Source: Albimonas marina (lineage in GTDB: Bacteria; Pseudomonadota; Alphaproteobacteria; Rhodobacterales; Rhodobacteraceae). Taken from it: a DNA stretch of 64,000 nt. Below, in pieces: positions 26,808-35,770 of this stretch. Below the pieces are notes generated by a model. It did not search any database. It had not been told where the DNA came from and saw nothing but the letters and a program-made list of their open reading frames with translations. The stretch lies in the NCBI RefSeq assembly GCF_029223255.1, contig NZ_JARHUC010000003.1, forward strand, positions 372,001 through 436,000. The letters are read 5' to 3'. The position numbers and the translations under genes were made by a program. Position 1 is the first letter of the stretch, and each line of letters begins with the position of its first letter.

Positions 26808-28388
26808 ATGGATGGAGCGGCGAGACCAGCCGCGCCGGCGGGGATCGACCCCGCCGTGGCTGCCGGCGCGGCCGGCCTGACGGTGGCGGCGCTGTTCGCC
26901 CAGCGCGCGAGGCTCGACGCCGGGCGCGTGGCGCTGGAGGAGGGGGAGCGGCGCTGGACCTACGCCCAGCTCGACGCCCGCGCCTCCCAGCTCGCCAACG
27001 CGCTGGCGGCGCGGGGCGTGGGGCGGGGCGACCGGGTCGCGATCCTGTCGGAGAACCGGGCCGAGTACATCGAGCTGCTGCTCGCCTGCGCGCGGCTCGC
27101 CTGCATCGCGGCCTGCCAGAACTGGCGCATGGCCGACGGCGAGCTGCGCCACTGCCTGGGCCTGGTGGAGCCGGCGCTGATCGTCGCCTCGCCCCGCTTC
27201 GCCGACACCGCCCGGTCGCTGGCGGTCGAGCTGCCGGGCGCGCCCGAGGTGCTGGAGATGGGGGAGGCCTACGAAGCCGCCCTCGCGACGGAATCGGAGC
27301 AGCCGCCCGCCGCGACGCCCCATCCCGAGGACGGGCTGGTGATCCTCTACACCTCCGGCACCACGGGCCTGCCGAAGGGGGCGCTGATCTCCCAGCGGGC
27401 GGAGGTGGCGCGCGCGATGGTGGCGGCCTCGGACCTGCCGACCACGCCCGAGGACGCCTTCGTCGCCTGGGCGCCGCTGTTCCACATGGCCTCGACCGAC
27501 ACCTCGCTCGCGACCCTGATGAACGGGGGCAAGGTGATCGTGCAGGACGGCTACGAGGCCGACGCGCTGGCCGACGTGGTGGCGCGCGAGACGATCGGCC
27601 GCCTGACGCTGATGCCCGGCATGATCGGCGGCTTCATCGAGGCGATGAAGCGCCAGGGCAAGCCCGCGAAGGGCGTGAAGTATTGCGGCGTGATGGCCGA
27701 CCTGGTGCCGCGCGAGCAGCTGGTCGAGATCACCACGCTGCTCGACGCGCCCTACCTCAACACCTTCGGGGCGACCGAGACCGGCTCGACCCCCGCCTCC
27801 CGCGGGCGGATCCCGGTGGGGCAGGTGCCCGCGCGGCTCGACAAGACCCAGAACTCCTGGTGCCTCGTGAAGCTGGTGGACGAGGAGGATCGCGAGGTCG
27901 CCGACGGCGAGCCGGGGGAGATGTGCGTGCGCGGCCCGACGCTGTTCTCCGGCTACTGGAACAACCCCGAGACCAACGCCAAGGACTTCCGCGGCGGCTG
28001 GTTCCACATGGGCGACGTGTTCACCCGCAACCCCGACGGCACGCTCAGCTTCGTCGACCGGCGCAAGTACCTGATCAAGTCGGGGGGCGAGAACATCTAC
28101 CCCGCCGAGATCGAGCGCGTGCTGCTGGCCTATCCCGGCGTGGTCGACGCCATCGTGGTCCGGCGCGAGGACGCGAAATGGGGCGAGGTCCCCGTCGCCT
28201 TCGTCGTGCGCCGCACCGAGGCGGTGACCGAGGAGGCCCTGATCGAGGCCTGCCGCGGCGAGATCGCCCGCTACAAGATCCCCAAGGCCGTGCGCTTCGT
28301 CGAGGACGCCGAGCTTCCCCGCTCGGTCACCGGCAAGATCAAGCGCCAGGACCTCGAGGCCCGTCTGAAACAGGAAAAGGCCGGTTAA
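26808..28388 (+). CDS. AMP-forming acyl-CoA synthetase
   Basis: Activates a carboxylic acid to its CoA thioester using ATP. The 526-residue enzyme shows the ANL-superfamily motifs in order: LYTSGTTGLPKGAL (A3, about residue 180), YLNTFGATETGS (A5), GWFHMGDVF (A7), DRRKYLIKSGGENIYPAEIE (A8) and the catalytic lysine in SVTGKIKRQDLEARL (A10). The start at 26808 has a GGGAGGAG site. An enoyl-CoA hydratase gene follows 26 bases later, so the pair probably degrades a medium-length or aromatic/branched acid. The substrate is not identifiable. Confidence 0.93.
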   Translation: MDGAARPAAPAGIDPAVAAGAAGLTVAALFAQRARLDAGRVALEEGERRWTYAQLDARASQLANALAARGVGRGDRVAILSENRAEYIELLLACARLACIAACQNWRMADGELRHCLGLVEPALIVASPRFADTARSLAVELPGAPEVLEMGEAYEAALATESEQPPAATPHPEDGLVILYTSGTTGLPKGALISQRAEVARAMVAASDLPTTPEDAFVAWAPLFHMASTDTSLATLMNGGKVIVQDGYEADALADVVARETIGRLTLMPGMIGGFIEAMKRQGKPAKGVKYCGVMADLVPREQLVEITTLLDAPYLNTFGATETGSTPASRGRIPVGQVPARLDKTQNSWCLVKLVDEEDREVADGEPGEMCVRGPTLFSGYWNNPETNAKDFRGGWFHMGDVFTRNPDGTLSFVDRRKYLIKSGGENIYPAEIERVLLAYPGVVDAIVVRREDAKWGEVPVAFVVRRTEAVTEEALIEACRGEIARYKIPKAVRFVEDAELPRSVTGKIKRQDLEARLKQEKAG

Positions 28389-28414
28389 CGGCCGCCATCC
28401 AGGAGGAAAAGAGA

Positions 28415-29218
28415 ATGCCCAAGCTGCTCAAGGAGATGCGGGGCCACGTGCTGGTCCTGACCCTGAACCGCCCCGAGAAGAAGAACGCCTTCGACCCCGA
28501 GCTTCTGTGCAACCTCTCCGACGCCTTCGCCGCCGCGCGCGACGACGACGCGGTGCGCGCGGTGGTGGTGACGGGCGCGGGCGACACGTTCTGCGCGGGC
28601 GCGGACCTGGGCCGGCTGATCCCGCTGATCTCCAAGGCCCGCGGGGCCGAGGACGAGTACGACGAGCGCTACCTCAAGGACCGCGAGCTGGGGGCCAAGG
28701 GCCTGCTGCGGGGCTTCGACGTCGAGAAGCCGGTGATCGCGGCGATCAACGGCCACGCCATCGCGGGGGGCATGGAGCTGGTGCAGGGCACCGACCTGCG
28801 CGTCGCCGCCGACACCGCCAGGCTGGGCGTGCAGGAGGTGAAGTGGGCGCTGTTCCCCGCCGGCGGCTCCTCGGTCCGCCTGCCCGAGCAGCTGCCCTTC
28901 GCGCGCGCGATGGAGCTGCTGCTGACCGGCGACCTGATCGACGCCAAGACCGCGATGGAGTGGGGATTCCTCAACCGCGTGGTGCCGCAGGACCAGGTGC
29001 TCGACACCGCGCTGGAGCTCGCCGAGAAGATCGCCGCCAACGGCCCGCTGGCGGTGAAGATGATCCGCCGCTCCGCCCGCGCCTGCCTGGGCCGCACCGA
29101 GCCCGAGGCGCTGGCGCTGGAGCAGGAGTTCGCCGCCCCTGTCTTCGCCTCGGAGGACGCCCGCGAGGGGCCGAAGGCCTTCCTCGAGAAGCGCAAGCCG
29201 CAGTTCAAGGGCCGCTGA
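28415..29218 (+). CDS. Enoyl-CoA hydratase/isomerase family protein
   Basis: A 267-residue crotonase-fold enzyme. The oxyanion-hole segments are GDTFCAGADLGRLI (about residue 60) and INGHAIAGGMELVQGTDLRVA (about 112-132). The acidic catalytic region reads VQEVKWALFPAGGSSVRLPE. Of the two catalytic glutamates of classical hydratases, one (VQEVKW) is visible and the second is replaced around AGGSSVRL, so isomerase or another crotonase reaction is possible. It is downstream of the acyl-CoA synthetase with an AGGAGGA site, and a terminator follows. Confidence 0.92.
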   Translation: MPKLLKEMRGHVLVLTLNRPEKKNAFDPELLCNLSDAFAAARDDDAVRAVVVTGAGDTFCAGADLGRLIPLISKARGAEDEYDERYLKDRELGAKGLLRGFDVEKPVIAAINGHAIAGGMELVQGTDLRVAADTARLGVQEVKWALFPAGGSSVRLPEQLPFARAMELLLTGDLIDAKTAMEWGFLNRVVPQDQVLDTALELAEKIAANGPLAVKMIRRSARACLGRTEPEALALEQEFAAPVFASEDAREGPKAFLEKRKPQFKGR

Positions 29219-29240
29219 GGCCCGCGCGCAGACATGCCCG

Positions 29241-29266
29241 AGGCCCGGCCGACGACGGCCGGGCCT
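29241..29266 (+). terminator. Hairpin terminator after the enoyl-CoA hydratase gene
   Basis: AGGCCCGGCC and its exact reverse complement around a 6-base loop, 22 bases past the stop; followed by TTCGC, so only a weak T-run. Confidence 0.6.
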
Positions 29267-29336
29267 TCGCACGCGACCGCCCTCGCATCGCCCCGCCGGG
29301 CGGGCGAGCCGTTGCGCTCAGGCAAGGGAGATCCCG

Positions 29337-29888
29337 TTGCGCAAACCGCGTCTCCACCTGACCGGGGCGTCCTGTTCCGGCGTCTCCACCCTGGCCGCGG
29401 AGCTCGCCGCGCGCCTCGGCGTGCCGCAGATCGACGTCGACGACCATTACTGGCTGCCGACCGACCCGCCCTACACCGAGAAGCGCCCGCCGGAGGGGCG
29501 GGTGGCGCTGATCCAGGCGCGCCAGGCGGCGGCGGACGGATGGGTGCTGGCCGGCTCCCTCCTGGGATGGGGCGACGCGCTGGTCGAAGGCGTCGACCTG
29601 ATCGTCTTCCTCGACACGCCCACGCCGGTGCGCCTCCGGCGCCTCGACCGGCGCGAGGCCGAGCGTCACGGCGCCCGCATCCGACCGGGCGGCGACATGC
29701 ACGAGGCCCATCTCGCCTTCCGCGACTGGGCCTCGCGCTACGACGATCCGAACTTCTCCGGCCGCAACCGCGCGGGGCACGAGCGCTGGCTCGGGGCGCG
29801 GTCCGCGCCGGTCCTGCGCCTGACCGGCGAGGGGCCGGTCGAGGCGCTGGCCGACCGGGTGCAGGCCGAAGGGCGCTGGGGAGCCTAG
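29337..29888 (+). CDS. P-loop nucleoside/adenylate kinase-like protein
   Basis: A 183-residue cytoplasmic protein with an N-terminal P-loop GASCSGVSTLAAELAARLG that fits the Walker A pattern GxxxxGxS/T. It has a kinase-like core, with VPQIDVDDHYWLPTDPPYTE (substrate acid region) and a second strand LIVFLDTPTPVRLRRLDRR. It resembles small shikimate/adenylate-kinase-like proteins annotated as AAA or kinase family; the substrate is unknown. The best start is TTG at 29337, preceded by AAGGGAG; no ATG fits. It stands alone after the acyl-CoA genes. Confidence 0.78.
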   Translation: MRKPRLHLTGASCSGVSTLAAELAARLGVPQIDVDDHYWLPTDPPYTEKRPPEGRVALIQARQAAADGWVLAGSLLGWGDALVEGVDLIVFLDTPTPVRLRRLDRREAERHGARIRPGGDMHEAHLAFRDWASRYDDPNFSGRNRAGHERWLGARSAPVLRLTGEGPVEALADRVQAEGRWGA

Positions 29889-30165
29889 GGCGCAGGTCCC
29901 GGAAGACCGCGACGGGCGAGGGACGCAGCGACCGGCCCTGCGGGCCCGCGCGCCCGGCTCCCGGAGGGAATCCCGCCGGAAAACCTCGCCTTTATCCTAC
30001 AGATCGCCGGTTTTTCCCTGCGGATCGCAACCTTGCGTCAACTCTTGCCGCGCATTCCTGCCCCGACACGCGCGGCGCAGGGGCCATCGGTCCGATCCCG
30101 GGGGAGGCGCCGCCCAGGGATCGCGTCCGCGGCCGCCCCCGCCGCTCCGGCTGCGGAGCCGCGCC
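29889..30165. promoter_or_regulatory. Intergenic region with a 12-bp direct repeat
   Basis: It contains CCTACAGATCGC (29996-30007) and CCTGCGGATCGC (30017-30028), two near-identical copies exactly 21 bases apart, each preceded by a T-rich stretch. This is the least GC-rich part of the gap and lies 140 bases before the next gene. No consensus promoter was fixed. Confidence 0.4.
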
Positions 30166-30816
30166 ATGTGCATGCGTCGCCCTCGTCCCCTCGCCAATCG
30201 CGTGTTCGGGGACCGTCCCGCCCGCCCCCAGGGCCTGAGCCTGCTGCGCCCGGTGCTGGCGGCGCTGGTGCTCTTCGCCGCCTCGGTCGAGGCGCTGGCA
30301 GGCCCGGTGGAGGACGACTGGTCGGACCTGGCCCTGACCCGCTGCGCGCAGGCGATGATCGACGCGCAGGACGCCGACGAGAGCGGGCTCGCGCCGCTCG
30401 ATCCGCTGACGGCGGAGTTGATCGACGTGCGCTCCGCCGGGCTCGCCTGGGCGGGGGCGACGGGGGCGGTGCGCCTCGCCCACATGCAGCACGCGGCCGG
30501 CGGGCGCATCTACGTGGGCTGCCGGGTGGCGTTCACGCCCGCCGCCGATCCGCTGGCGCCGCCCTCGGTCCCCGTCTCGATCCCCGACGCGATCGCCGCG
30601 TTCGAGGCCTGGTTCGCCGCCGCGCAGGTCGAGCACGCCTTTCTCGACATCCATTGCCCGACGGGGCCGCGCAGCTACGCCCGCAAGATCAAGACCCGCG
30701 ACCTGGCGCCGGAGGAGGTGCAGGTCTCGGTGGTGTTCGAGGTCGGCCCGGACGCCGACTGGATCTTCTTCGCCGCCGTCGAGGAGCCGCTGGGGCAGGG
30801 CGAATGCCTGGGATGA
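30166..30816 (+). CDS. Exported protein of unknown function
   Basis: A 216-residue protein with an N-terminal basic region and a hydrophobic stretch (LLRPVLAALVLFAASVEALA, about residues 26-45) that reads as a signal peptide. The mature part has three cysteines (LTRCAQAM, YVGCRVAF and IHCPTG, about residues 60, 122 and 165) and a compact mixed alpha/beta pattern. I recognise no family. The ATG at 30166 is the first in frame; a later one at 30172 is possible. There is no close neighbour on the same strand. Confidence 0.65.
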   Translation: MCMRRPRPLANRVFGDRPARPQGLSLLRPVLAALVLFAASVEALAGPVEDDWSDLALTRCAQAMIDAQDADESGLAPLDPLTAELIDVRSAGLAWAGATGAVRLAHMQHAAGGRIYVGCRVAFTPAADPLAPPSVPVSIPDAIAAFEAWFAAAQVEHAFLDIHCPTGPRSYARKIKTRDLAPEEVQVSVVFEVGPDADWIFFAAVEEPLGQGECLG

Positions 30817-31147
30817 GCGCGGCCGGGCGCGGGGCGGGACGCGGCGACGCCCCGGGCGCGCCGGGACGCCTCCTTCCCTCCGCCCGCGCCCGCGCGCGGG
30901 GGCTCGCCGCCGCGGCCCGCGTGCGGGGACTCGCCTGCGCCCCGCCGGGGCCCGGATCTCCGGCGGCGCCCGGCGCGGGGGCCTTCTCCGCCGTCGGCGA
31001 AGGCCTGTCGGGGCGGGGAGCGAGGCCTGCGGGGCGCGAAAGTCGGCGCCTGCCGTCTCCCGCCGCATTGCACGCGCGCGCGTCCTGCGGTATCCGCCAG
31101 AACGTCAGGGGCCGCGCGCCGGCGGCCCGAGCGCCTCGGAGATCCGG
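30817..31147. other. 331-bp GC-rich intergenic region, nothing recognised
   Basis: It lies between the exported-protein gene and pcm. It is almost pure GC with no stable T-tailed hairpin, no AT-rich promoter patch and no plausible small gene. Confidence 0.5.
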
Positions 31148-31801
31148 ATGACCGACTACGCCGCAGCCCGCGTCGCCATGGTGGACAACCAGGTGCGTCC
31201 CTCGGACGTCACCTCCTACCCGATCATCGACGCCATGCTGTCGGTCCCGCGCGAGGCCTACGCGCCCGGCCCCCTGCGCGAGGTCGCCTACGCGGGCGAG
31301 CATCTGCCGCTGGGCCCGGGCCGCGTGATGCTCGACCCGCGCACCTTCGCCAAGATGATCGAGTTCTCGGACGTCGGCCCCGACGACCTGGTGCTCGATA
31401 TCGGCTGCGGGCTGGGCTATTCCACCGCCGTTCTCGCCCGCCTCGCCGCCGCGGTGATCGCGGTGGAGGCCGACCCCGACATGGCCCGTGCCGCCCGCTC
31501 GGCGCTGGTGGAGCACGAGGTCGACAACGCCGAGGTGATCGAGGGCCCGATGGCCGAGGGCGCCAAGGATCACGCCCCCTACAACGTCATCTTCGTGCAG
31601 GGCGGCGTCGAGGAGATCCCCGAGGGGCTGGTCGCGCAGCTTCGCGAGGGCGGCCGCCTGATCGCGATCCGCATGTCGGGCGCCTACGGCCGCTGCGAGG
31701 TGCTGACCCGCACCGCCGCCGGCGCCTCGTCCTGGCGCGCCTTCGACGCGGCCGCGCCGGTGCTCGAGGGGTTCGAGAAGGCCGCGGTCTTCGAATTCTG
31801 A
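31148..31801 (+). CDS. pcm: Protein-L-isoaspartate O-methyltransferase family protein
   Basis: A 217-residue SAM-dependent methyltransferase of the PCMT family, which in its classic form repairs isoaspartyl residues. It has the N-terminal MVDNQVRPSDVTSYPIIDAM, SAM motif I LVLDIGCGLGYSTAVLARLA (about residues 82-101) and acidic VIAVEADPDMA. The active-site segment reads LPLGPGRVMLDPRTFAKMIE, which differs from the classic GQTISQP, as in the common alphaproteobacterial branch found beside tolC. Its true substrate is therefore uncertain. A strong terminator separates it from tolC. Confidence 0.9.
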   Translation: MTDYAAARVAMVDNQVRPSDVTSYPIIDAMLSVPREAYAPGPLREVAYAGEHLPLGPGRVMLDPRTFAKMIEFSDVGPDDLVLDIGCGLGYSTAVLARLAAAVIAVEADPDMARAARSALVEHEVDNAEVIEGPMAEGAKDHAPYNVIFVQGGVEEIPEGLVAQLREGGRLIAIRMSGAYGRCEVLTRTAAGASSWRAFDAAAPVLEGFEKAAVFEF

Positions 31802-31840
31802 GCCGCGCCGACGGGCACCGCGACACGATCCAGTTCGAAG

Positions 31841-31873
31841 CCGGCGCGGGGCGACCCGCGCCGGTTTTCCTTT
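31841..31873 (+). terminator. Rho-independent terminator after pcm
   Basis: CCGGCGCGGG-GCGA-CCCGCGCCGG, a perfect 10-bp stem with a GNRA loop, followed by TTTTCCTTT. This is the clearest intrinsic terminator in the window. Confidence 0.9.
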
Positions 31874-32110
31874 GCGGGGCGGGGCCGGGCGCCGCGCCCG
31901 GCCGGCCGAGGTTCGTGAGCAACCGAACCCCCCGGCCCCGCGCGTGGTGAGTCCCGAGGGTCACGCCGCCCGGTCCGGCCGTATGATGACGCGCGGTTTC
32001 GCTTTTCGGCCGCATTTCCCTCCGGTAGGGTCGCCCCCGAGGAGCCGGGTCGGCCCGCACCGCGCCCGGCCCGGTCGAAATCGGGCAGAACAACGGCGGG
32101 AAAACAGGCG
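31874..32110. promoter_or_regulatory. tolC upstream region
   Basis: It spans the gap between the pcm terminator and tolC, so tolC should have its own promoter here. A lower-GC patch at 31980-32030 is the likely location; boxes cannot be called confidently. The leader ends GGCGGGAAAACAGGCG before the ATG. Confidence 0.4.
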
Positions 32111-33526
32111 ATGACGAGCAAACCCCTGGGCCTGGCGACGGCGCTATGCGCGCTGCTGGCCCTGGCCGGTCCTTTGCAGGCCGAGAGCCTGGCCGACGCG
32201 ATGGCCAAGGCCTATGCGAACCACCCCGGGCTGGCGGCCCAGCGCGCCGCGCTGCGCGGGCTCGACGAAGCCGAGTACCAGGCCCGTGCGCAAGCCTACG
32301 GCACGGTCAATCTCCAGGCGGACTACGGCTGGCAGAACACGGACGTCCAGCGCTCGCTGGCGCGTCCGCGCTCGCGCGACGACGCGGATCCGCTGGATCT
32401 GGGGCTCCAGGGCTCGATCCCGCTCTACACCGGCGGCCAGATCGAGAACAACGCGGAGGCTGCGCTGCAGGCGGTCGAGTCGGGGCGATCGACGCTGACC
32501 TCGGCCGAGCAGAGCGTTCTGCTGGCCGCGGTCACCGCCTTCGAGGACGTGCGCCGCGACATCGCCCTGGTGGGCGTCGCGCGCTCCAACGTCCGGGTCA
32601 TCGGCGAGCAGCTGAAGGCCGCGCAGGACCGGTTCGAGGTCGGCGAGGTCACCCGCACCGACGTCGCCCAGGCGGAGTCGCGCCTCGCGGCCTCGCGCTC
32701 GACGCTGGCGGCGATCACCGGGCAGCTGGCGCGGTCGCGCCAGGCGTACCTCGCCGCGGTCGGCGAGCCGGCCGGTGAGCTCGAGACCCCGCCGCCCCTG
32801 CCGCCGCTGCCCGAAAGCGAGGCCGCGGCCATCGCCCTGGCCGAGGCCCAGCACCCCGACCTGATCGCCGCGCGCTTCGACGCGCGCCAGGCCGAGTTCC
32901 AGGTGAAGGCGGCGATCGGGCGGTCGCTGCCGCAGGTCAGCCTGAACGGCTCGGCCGGCTACTCGGACGACTCGGTGTTCATCGACGACATCCCCACGGC
33001 CACCGACTCGAACGCGGTGTCGGTCGGGGTGACGGCGTCCATGCCGCTGTGGACCGGCGGGCGGAACGCCTCGGCGGTGCGCCAGGCGCAGGCCAACTAC
33101 GCGCGCGCCATGGCGCTGATCCAGAACACCGGCCGCTCGGTGCGCCAGGACGTGTCGAACTCCTGGTCCGGCCTGTCGGTGGCGCGGGCCTCGATCACGG
33201 CGGCGCGCCAGCAGATCAAGGCCTCGCAGATCGCCTTCGACGGCGTGCGCGAGGAGGCGACGCTGGGCGCGCGCACCACGCTCGACGTGCTGGACGCGGA
33301 GCAGGAGCTGGCCTCGGCCAAGGCGGACCTGATCGCGGCCCTGCGGGACGAGTACGTGGCGGGCTACAACCTGCTGGCCTCGGTGGGCGCGCTGACGGTG
33401 ACGCACCTGGGCCTCGACGTGACCCCCTACGATCCGGATCTCTACCGGACCGGGGTGATCAACGAGGATCCCTACGGCTATCCGCGCGGCGAAGAGACCA
33501 CGTGGGCCAAGTCCTATCGGCCGTGA
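32111..33526 (+). CDS. tolC: TolC family outer membrane efflux channel
   Basis: Outer-membrane trimeric channel used by type I secretion and multidrug efflux. The 471-residue protein has a signal peptide (LGLATALCALLALAGPLQAE) and two repeated halves of coiled-coil hairpin. Typical helix text is VSLNGSAGYSDDSVF and SAVRQAQANYARAMALIQNT. TolC-type membrane strands occur near SIPLYTGGQIENNAEAALQA and its second-half counterpart SMPLWTGGRNASAVRQAQAN. The terminal part, THLGLDVTPYDPDLYR, is usual in alphaproteobacterial TolC. It could serve the RTX protein encoded at 49.4-51.4 kb. The next gene starts four bases after its stop. Confidence 0.95.
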   Translation: MTSKPLGLATALCALLALAGPLQAESLADAMAKAYANHPGLAAQRAALRGLDEAEYQARAQAYGTVNLQADYGWQNTDVQRSLARPRSRDDADPLDLGLQGSIPLYTGGQIENNAEAALQAVESGRSTLTSAEQSVLLAAVTAFEDVRRDIALVGVARSNVRVIGEQLKAAQDRFEVGEVTRTDVAQAESRLAASRSTLAAITGQLARSRQAYLAAVGEPAGELETPPPLPPLPESEAAAIALAEAQHPDLIAARFDARQAEFQVKAAIGRSLPQVSLNGSAGYSDDSVFIDDIPTATDSNAVSVGVTASMPLWTGGRNASAVRQAQANYARAMALIQNTGRSVRQDVSNSWSGLSVARASITAARQQIKASQIAFDGVREEATLGARTTLDVLDAEQELASAKADLIAALRDEYVAGYNLLASVGALTVTHLGLDVTPYDPDLYRTGVINEDPYGYPRGEETTWAKSYRP

Positions 33527-33530
33527 GCCG

Positions 33531-34496
33531 ATGACGAACGGAGACGGCCGGATGACGGGCGCAGGCGGAGCAGGACTGGGAGACGCCGTGCGCGGCGTCA
33601 TGGCCGAGGAGGACGACGGCGCCGGCGTGCTGGTGCTGACGCCCCAGATGCGCGGCGAGGACGGCCCCGGATGGGGCGCGCCTCCGCCGCCGGCTTCCGA
33701 CGACGAGGAGCCGCCGTTCGTGCTGACCGAGCGGGTGGACGGGGGCGGCCCGGCGCCGGCCCCGGCCTTCCCGCCCGCCTTCGGGGGCGCGCCGGAGCCG
33801 GTCGATCCCACGCCGGCCGAGGCGGTTCAGCCCGCCCCGGAGGCCCCGCAGTGGGTCCCCGCGCCGACCCCCGCCGAGGCGGAGACCGCGGCCGATCTCG
33901 CGCCGGGTACGGAGCCCGGCTCGGATCCCGCGCCGCCGGCGCCCGAGGCCCCGCAATGGGCGCCGGAGCCCGTCGCGGAGAAGACCGAGGCCCCCGCCTG
34001 GGCGCCGAGCCCCGCGCCCGAGCCGGAGGAGACGTCCGTTACCCCCGGGTTCCGTCAGGCCCCGGCCTTCCCCGGCGCCGCCTCGGGAACCGAGCCCGCG
34101 GCGGAGCAGTCGCCGCCCGCCCCAGAGCCCGCGCCCGACGCGCCGGTCTGGGACCCCGAGCCGTCGGCGCCCGCGCCCTCGTCCGGCTTCGCCGCCGCCG
34201 AGGCGCCGGGGGAGGGGGCCCTGCGCCCCGCCGCCGCCGACCCGGAGGTGGAGCGGGAGCGGCCCAAGGTCTCCCCGCGCGAGGTGCGCGAGGCGTTCTC
34301 GGGCGCGACCCCCGGTCCGCTGGCCGCGACCGGCCTGCCGCGCAACGGGGAGGAGCTCCAGGCGATGATCCGCCAGGCGATCCGCGACGAGCTGGCGGGG
34401 CCGCTGGGCGAGCGGATCTCGACCAACATCCGCGCGCTGGTCGAGCGGGAGGTCGCCCGCGCGCTGGCCGAGCGGGAGCGCGACGGCGGGTCCTGA
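33531..34496 (+). CDS. Pro/Glu-rich protein with PopZ-like C-terminal helices
   Basis: A 321-residue protein, mostly a proline/alanine/glutamate-rich disordered region (about residues 25-245). An N-terminal conserved-looking segment, LGDAVRGVMAEEDDGAGVLV, precedes it. The C-terminal helical module is EELQAMIRQAIRDELAGPLG followed by ISTNIRALVEREVARALAER. This layout (N-terminal peptide, acidic proline-rich linker, C-terminal oligomerising helices) is that of DUF2497/PopZ polar organisers, and proteins of this kind follow tolC in related genomes. The similarity is by architecture; it could be an unrelated linker protein. It starts four bases after the tolC stop, so it shares that transcript, and a bidirectional terminator follows. 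Confidence 0.7.
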   Translation: MTNGDGRMTGAGGAGLGDAVRGVMAEEDDGAGVLVLTPQMRGEDGPGWGAPPPPASDDEEPPFVLTERVDGGGPAPAPAFPPAFGGAPEPVDPTPAEAVQPAPEAPQWVPAPTPAEAETAADLAPGTEPGSDPAPPAPEAPQWAPEPVAEKTEAPAWAPSPAPEPEETSVTPGFRQAPAFPGAASGTEPAAEQSPPAPEPAPDAPVWDPEPSAPAPSSGFAAAEAPGEGALRPAAADPEVERERPKVSPREVREAFSGATPGPLAATGLPRNGEELQAMIRQAIRDELAGPLGERISTNIRALVEREVARALAERERDGGS

Positions 34497-34532
34497 GGCC
34501 TGCCGCAGCGCTGTAGCCAAAGGCTGGAATCG

Positions 34533-34562
34533 AAACGGCCGCGCCCGGGGGCGCGGCCGTTT
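34533..34562. terminator. Bidirectional terminator between the PopZ-like and decarboxylase genes
   Basis: AAACGGCCGCGCC-CGGG-GGCGCGGCCGTTT, perfect 13-bp stem with A and T ends on both sides. It sits between convergent genes and should serve both. Confidence 0.85.
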
Positions 34563-34591
34563 CTCGTTCGGGGCCTCGGGCCGGCGCGGCC

Positions 34592-35770
34592 TCAGGCGGC
34601 CAGCGCCAGGGTCTCGGCGGCGGCCAGCGTCTCGACCAGCTCGGTGCGGCCGGGGCCGAAGCCGTTGAAGCGGGTCGCGGTGGCGGTGCCGTAGGCGCCC
34701 AGCCCGTCGAAGATCACGAAGTCGCCCTCGGCCAGCGCCTCGGGCAGCTCGTTGTCGCCGGGCATCCGGTCGACCGAGTCGCAGGTCGGGCCGAAGATCA
34801 CGCGCGCGAGCTGCGGGCCCTCGATCGAGGAGCCGTCGGCGCGGCAGGCGCGCATGGCGGGCACGGTCCCGGTCAGCGGCGCCTCGGCGAGGCCGCCGTA
34901 GACGCCGTCGTTGAGGAACACCGCGCCGTCCTCGCGGACCAGCTTCACGCGGGTCACCAGCGCCATCGAGTTCGCGATCATGCCGCGGCCCGGCTCGCAG
35001 ACCAGGGCGGGGTGATCCTCGCCGAAGGCCTCGACCGCGGCGGCCTTGATCGCGGCGAAGTAGACGGGCAGGGCGGGGGCGCCCTCGGCCTTGCCGCCCG
35101 GGAAGCCGCCGCCGACGTTGAGCCGCGCGCATCGAACCCCGGCCGCTTTCACGATGCGGCCGGCCGCCTCGATGTAGGAGACGTAGGCGTCGGGCGACTT
35201 GCACTGGGTGCCCGGGTGGAAGGTCAGCGAGGTGACGAAGCCGGCCTCGGCCGCGCGGGCCAGCAGCTCGGTCGCATAGGCCTCGGTGGCGCCGAACTTG
35301 GTGCCGAAGTCGTAGGCGCCGCCCTTCACGGGCATGCGGAAGCGGATCGACAGCTCGATGTCGGCCGGGTTCGCCTCGGCGGTGAAGACCTCGATCATCT
35401 TCTCCAGCTCGGCGCGGTTGTCGACCGAGTAGGTGCGCACGTCATGCTCGAGCGCGAAACGCAGCTCGGCGCGCGACTTGATCGGGTTGTGGTAGTGCAG
35501 GGCGGCCTCGGGGCAGAGGCGGCGCAGCATCGCGATCTCCTCGGGGGAGGCCACGTCGAAGCCGCGCAGGCCGGCGGCGATCAGGCCCAGGAGAACGGCG
35601 GGGGAGGGGTTCGCCTTCACGGCGTATGTGACCAGGCCCGGGAACCCGTCCAGGAACGCCCGCGCGCCCGCGGTGACCGCGGCGGGGGCGAGGAAGAACA
35701 CGGGCTCGTCCGGCTGCTCGGAAGCGATGAAGGCTTCCAGGGAGGACCAGATGGGGGCGGCCTGGGACAT
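34592..35770 (-). CDS. Type III PLP decarboxylase (ornithine/lysine decarboxylase family)
   Basis: Alanine-racemase-fold enzyme that decarboxylates ornithine or lysine to putrescine or cadaverine. The 392-residue protein has the PLP lysine in VTYAVKANPSPAVL (Lys52), the phosphate-binding NVGGGFPGGK and CEPGRGMIANSMALV, and the catalytic cysteine in RVIFGPTCDSVDRMPG (about residue 332), all intact. The cysteine loop with CDSVD fits ornithine/lysine enzymes better than diaminopimelate decarboxylase. It is divergent from an Lrp-type regulator with a shared AT-rich control region, so it is likely regulated by it. Confidence 0.92.
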   Translation of the reverse strand: MSQAAPIWSSLEAFIASEQPDEPVFFLAPAAVTAGARAFLDGFPGLVTYAVKANPSPAVLLGLIAAGLRGFDVASPEEIAMLRRLCPEAALHYHNPIKSRAELRFALEHDVRTYSVDNRAELEKMIEVFTAEANPADIELSIRFRMPVKGGAYDFGTKFGATEAYATELLARAAEAGFVTSLTFHPGTQCKSPDAYVSYIEAAGRIVKAAGVRCARLNVGGGFPGGKAEGAPALPVYFAAIKAAAVEAFGEDHPALVCEPGRGMIANSMALVTRVKLVREDGAVFLNDGVYGGLAEAPLTGTVPAMRACRADGSSIEGPQLARVIFGPTCDSVDRMPGDNELPEALAEGDFVIFDGLGAYGTATATRFNGFGPGRTELVETLAAAETLALAA

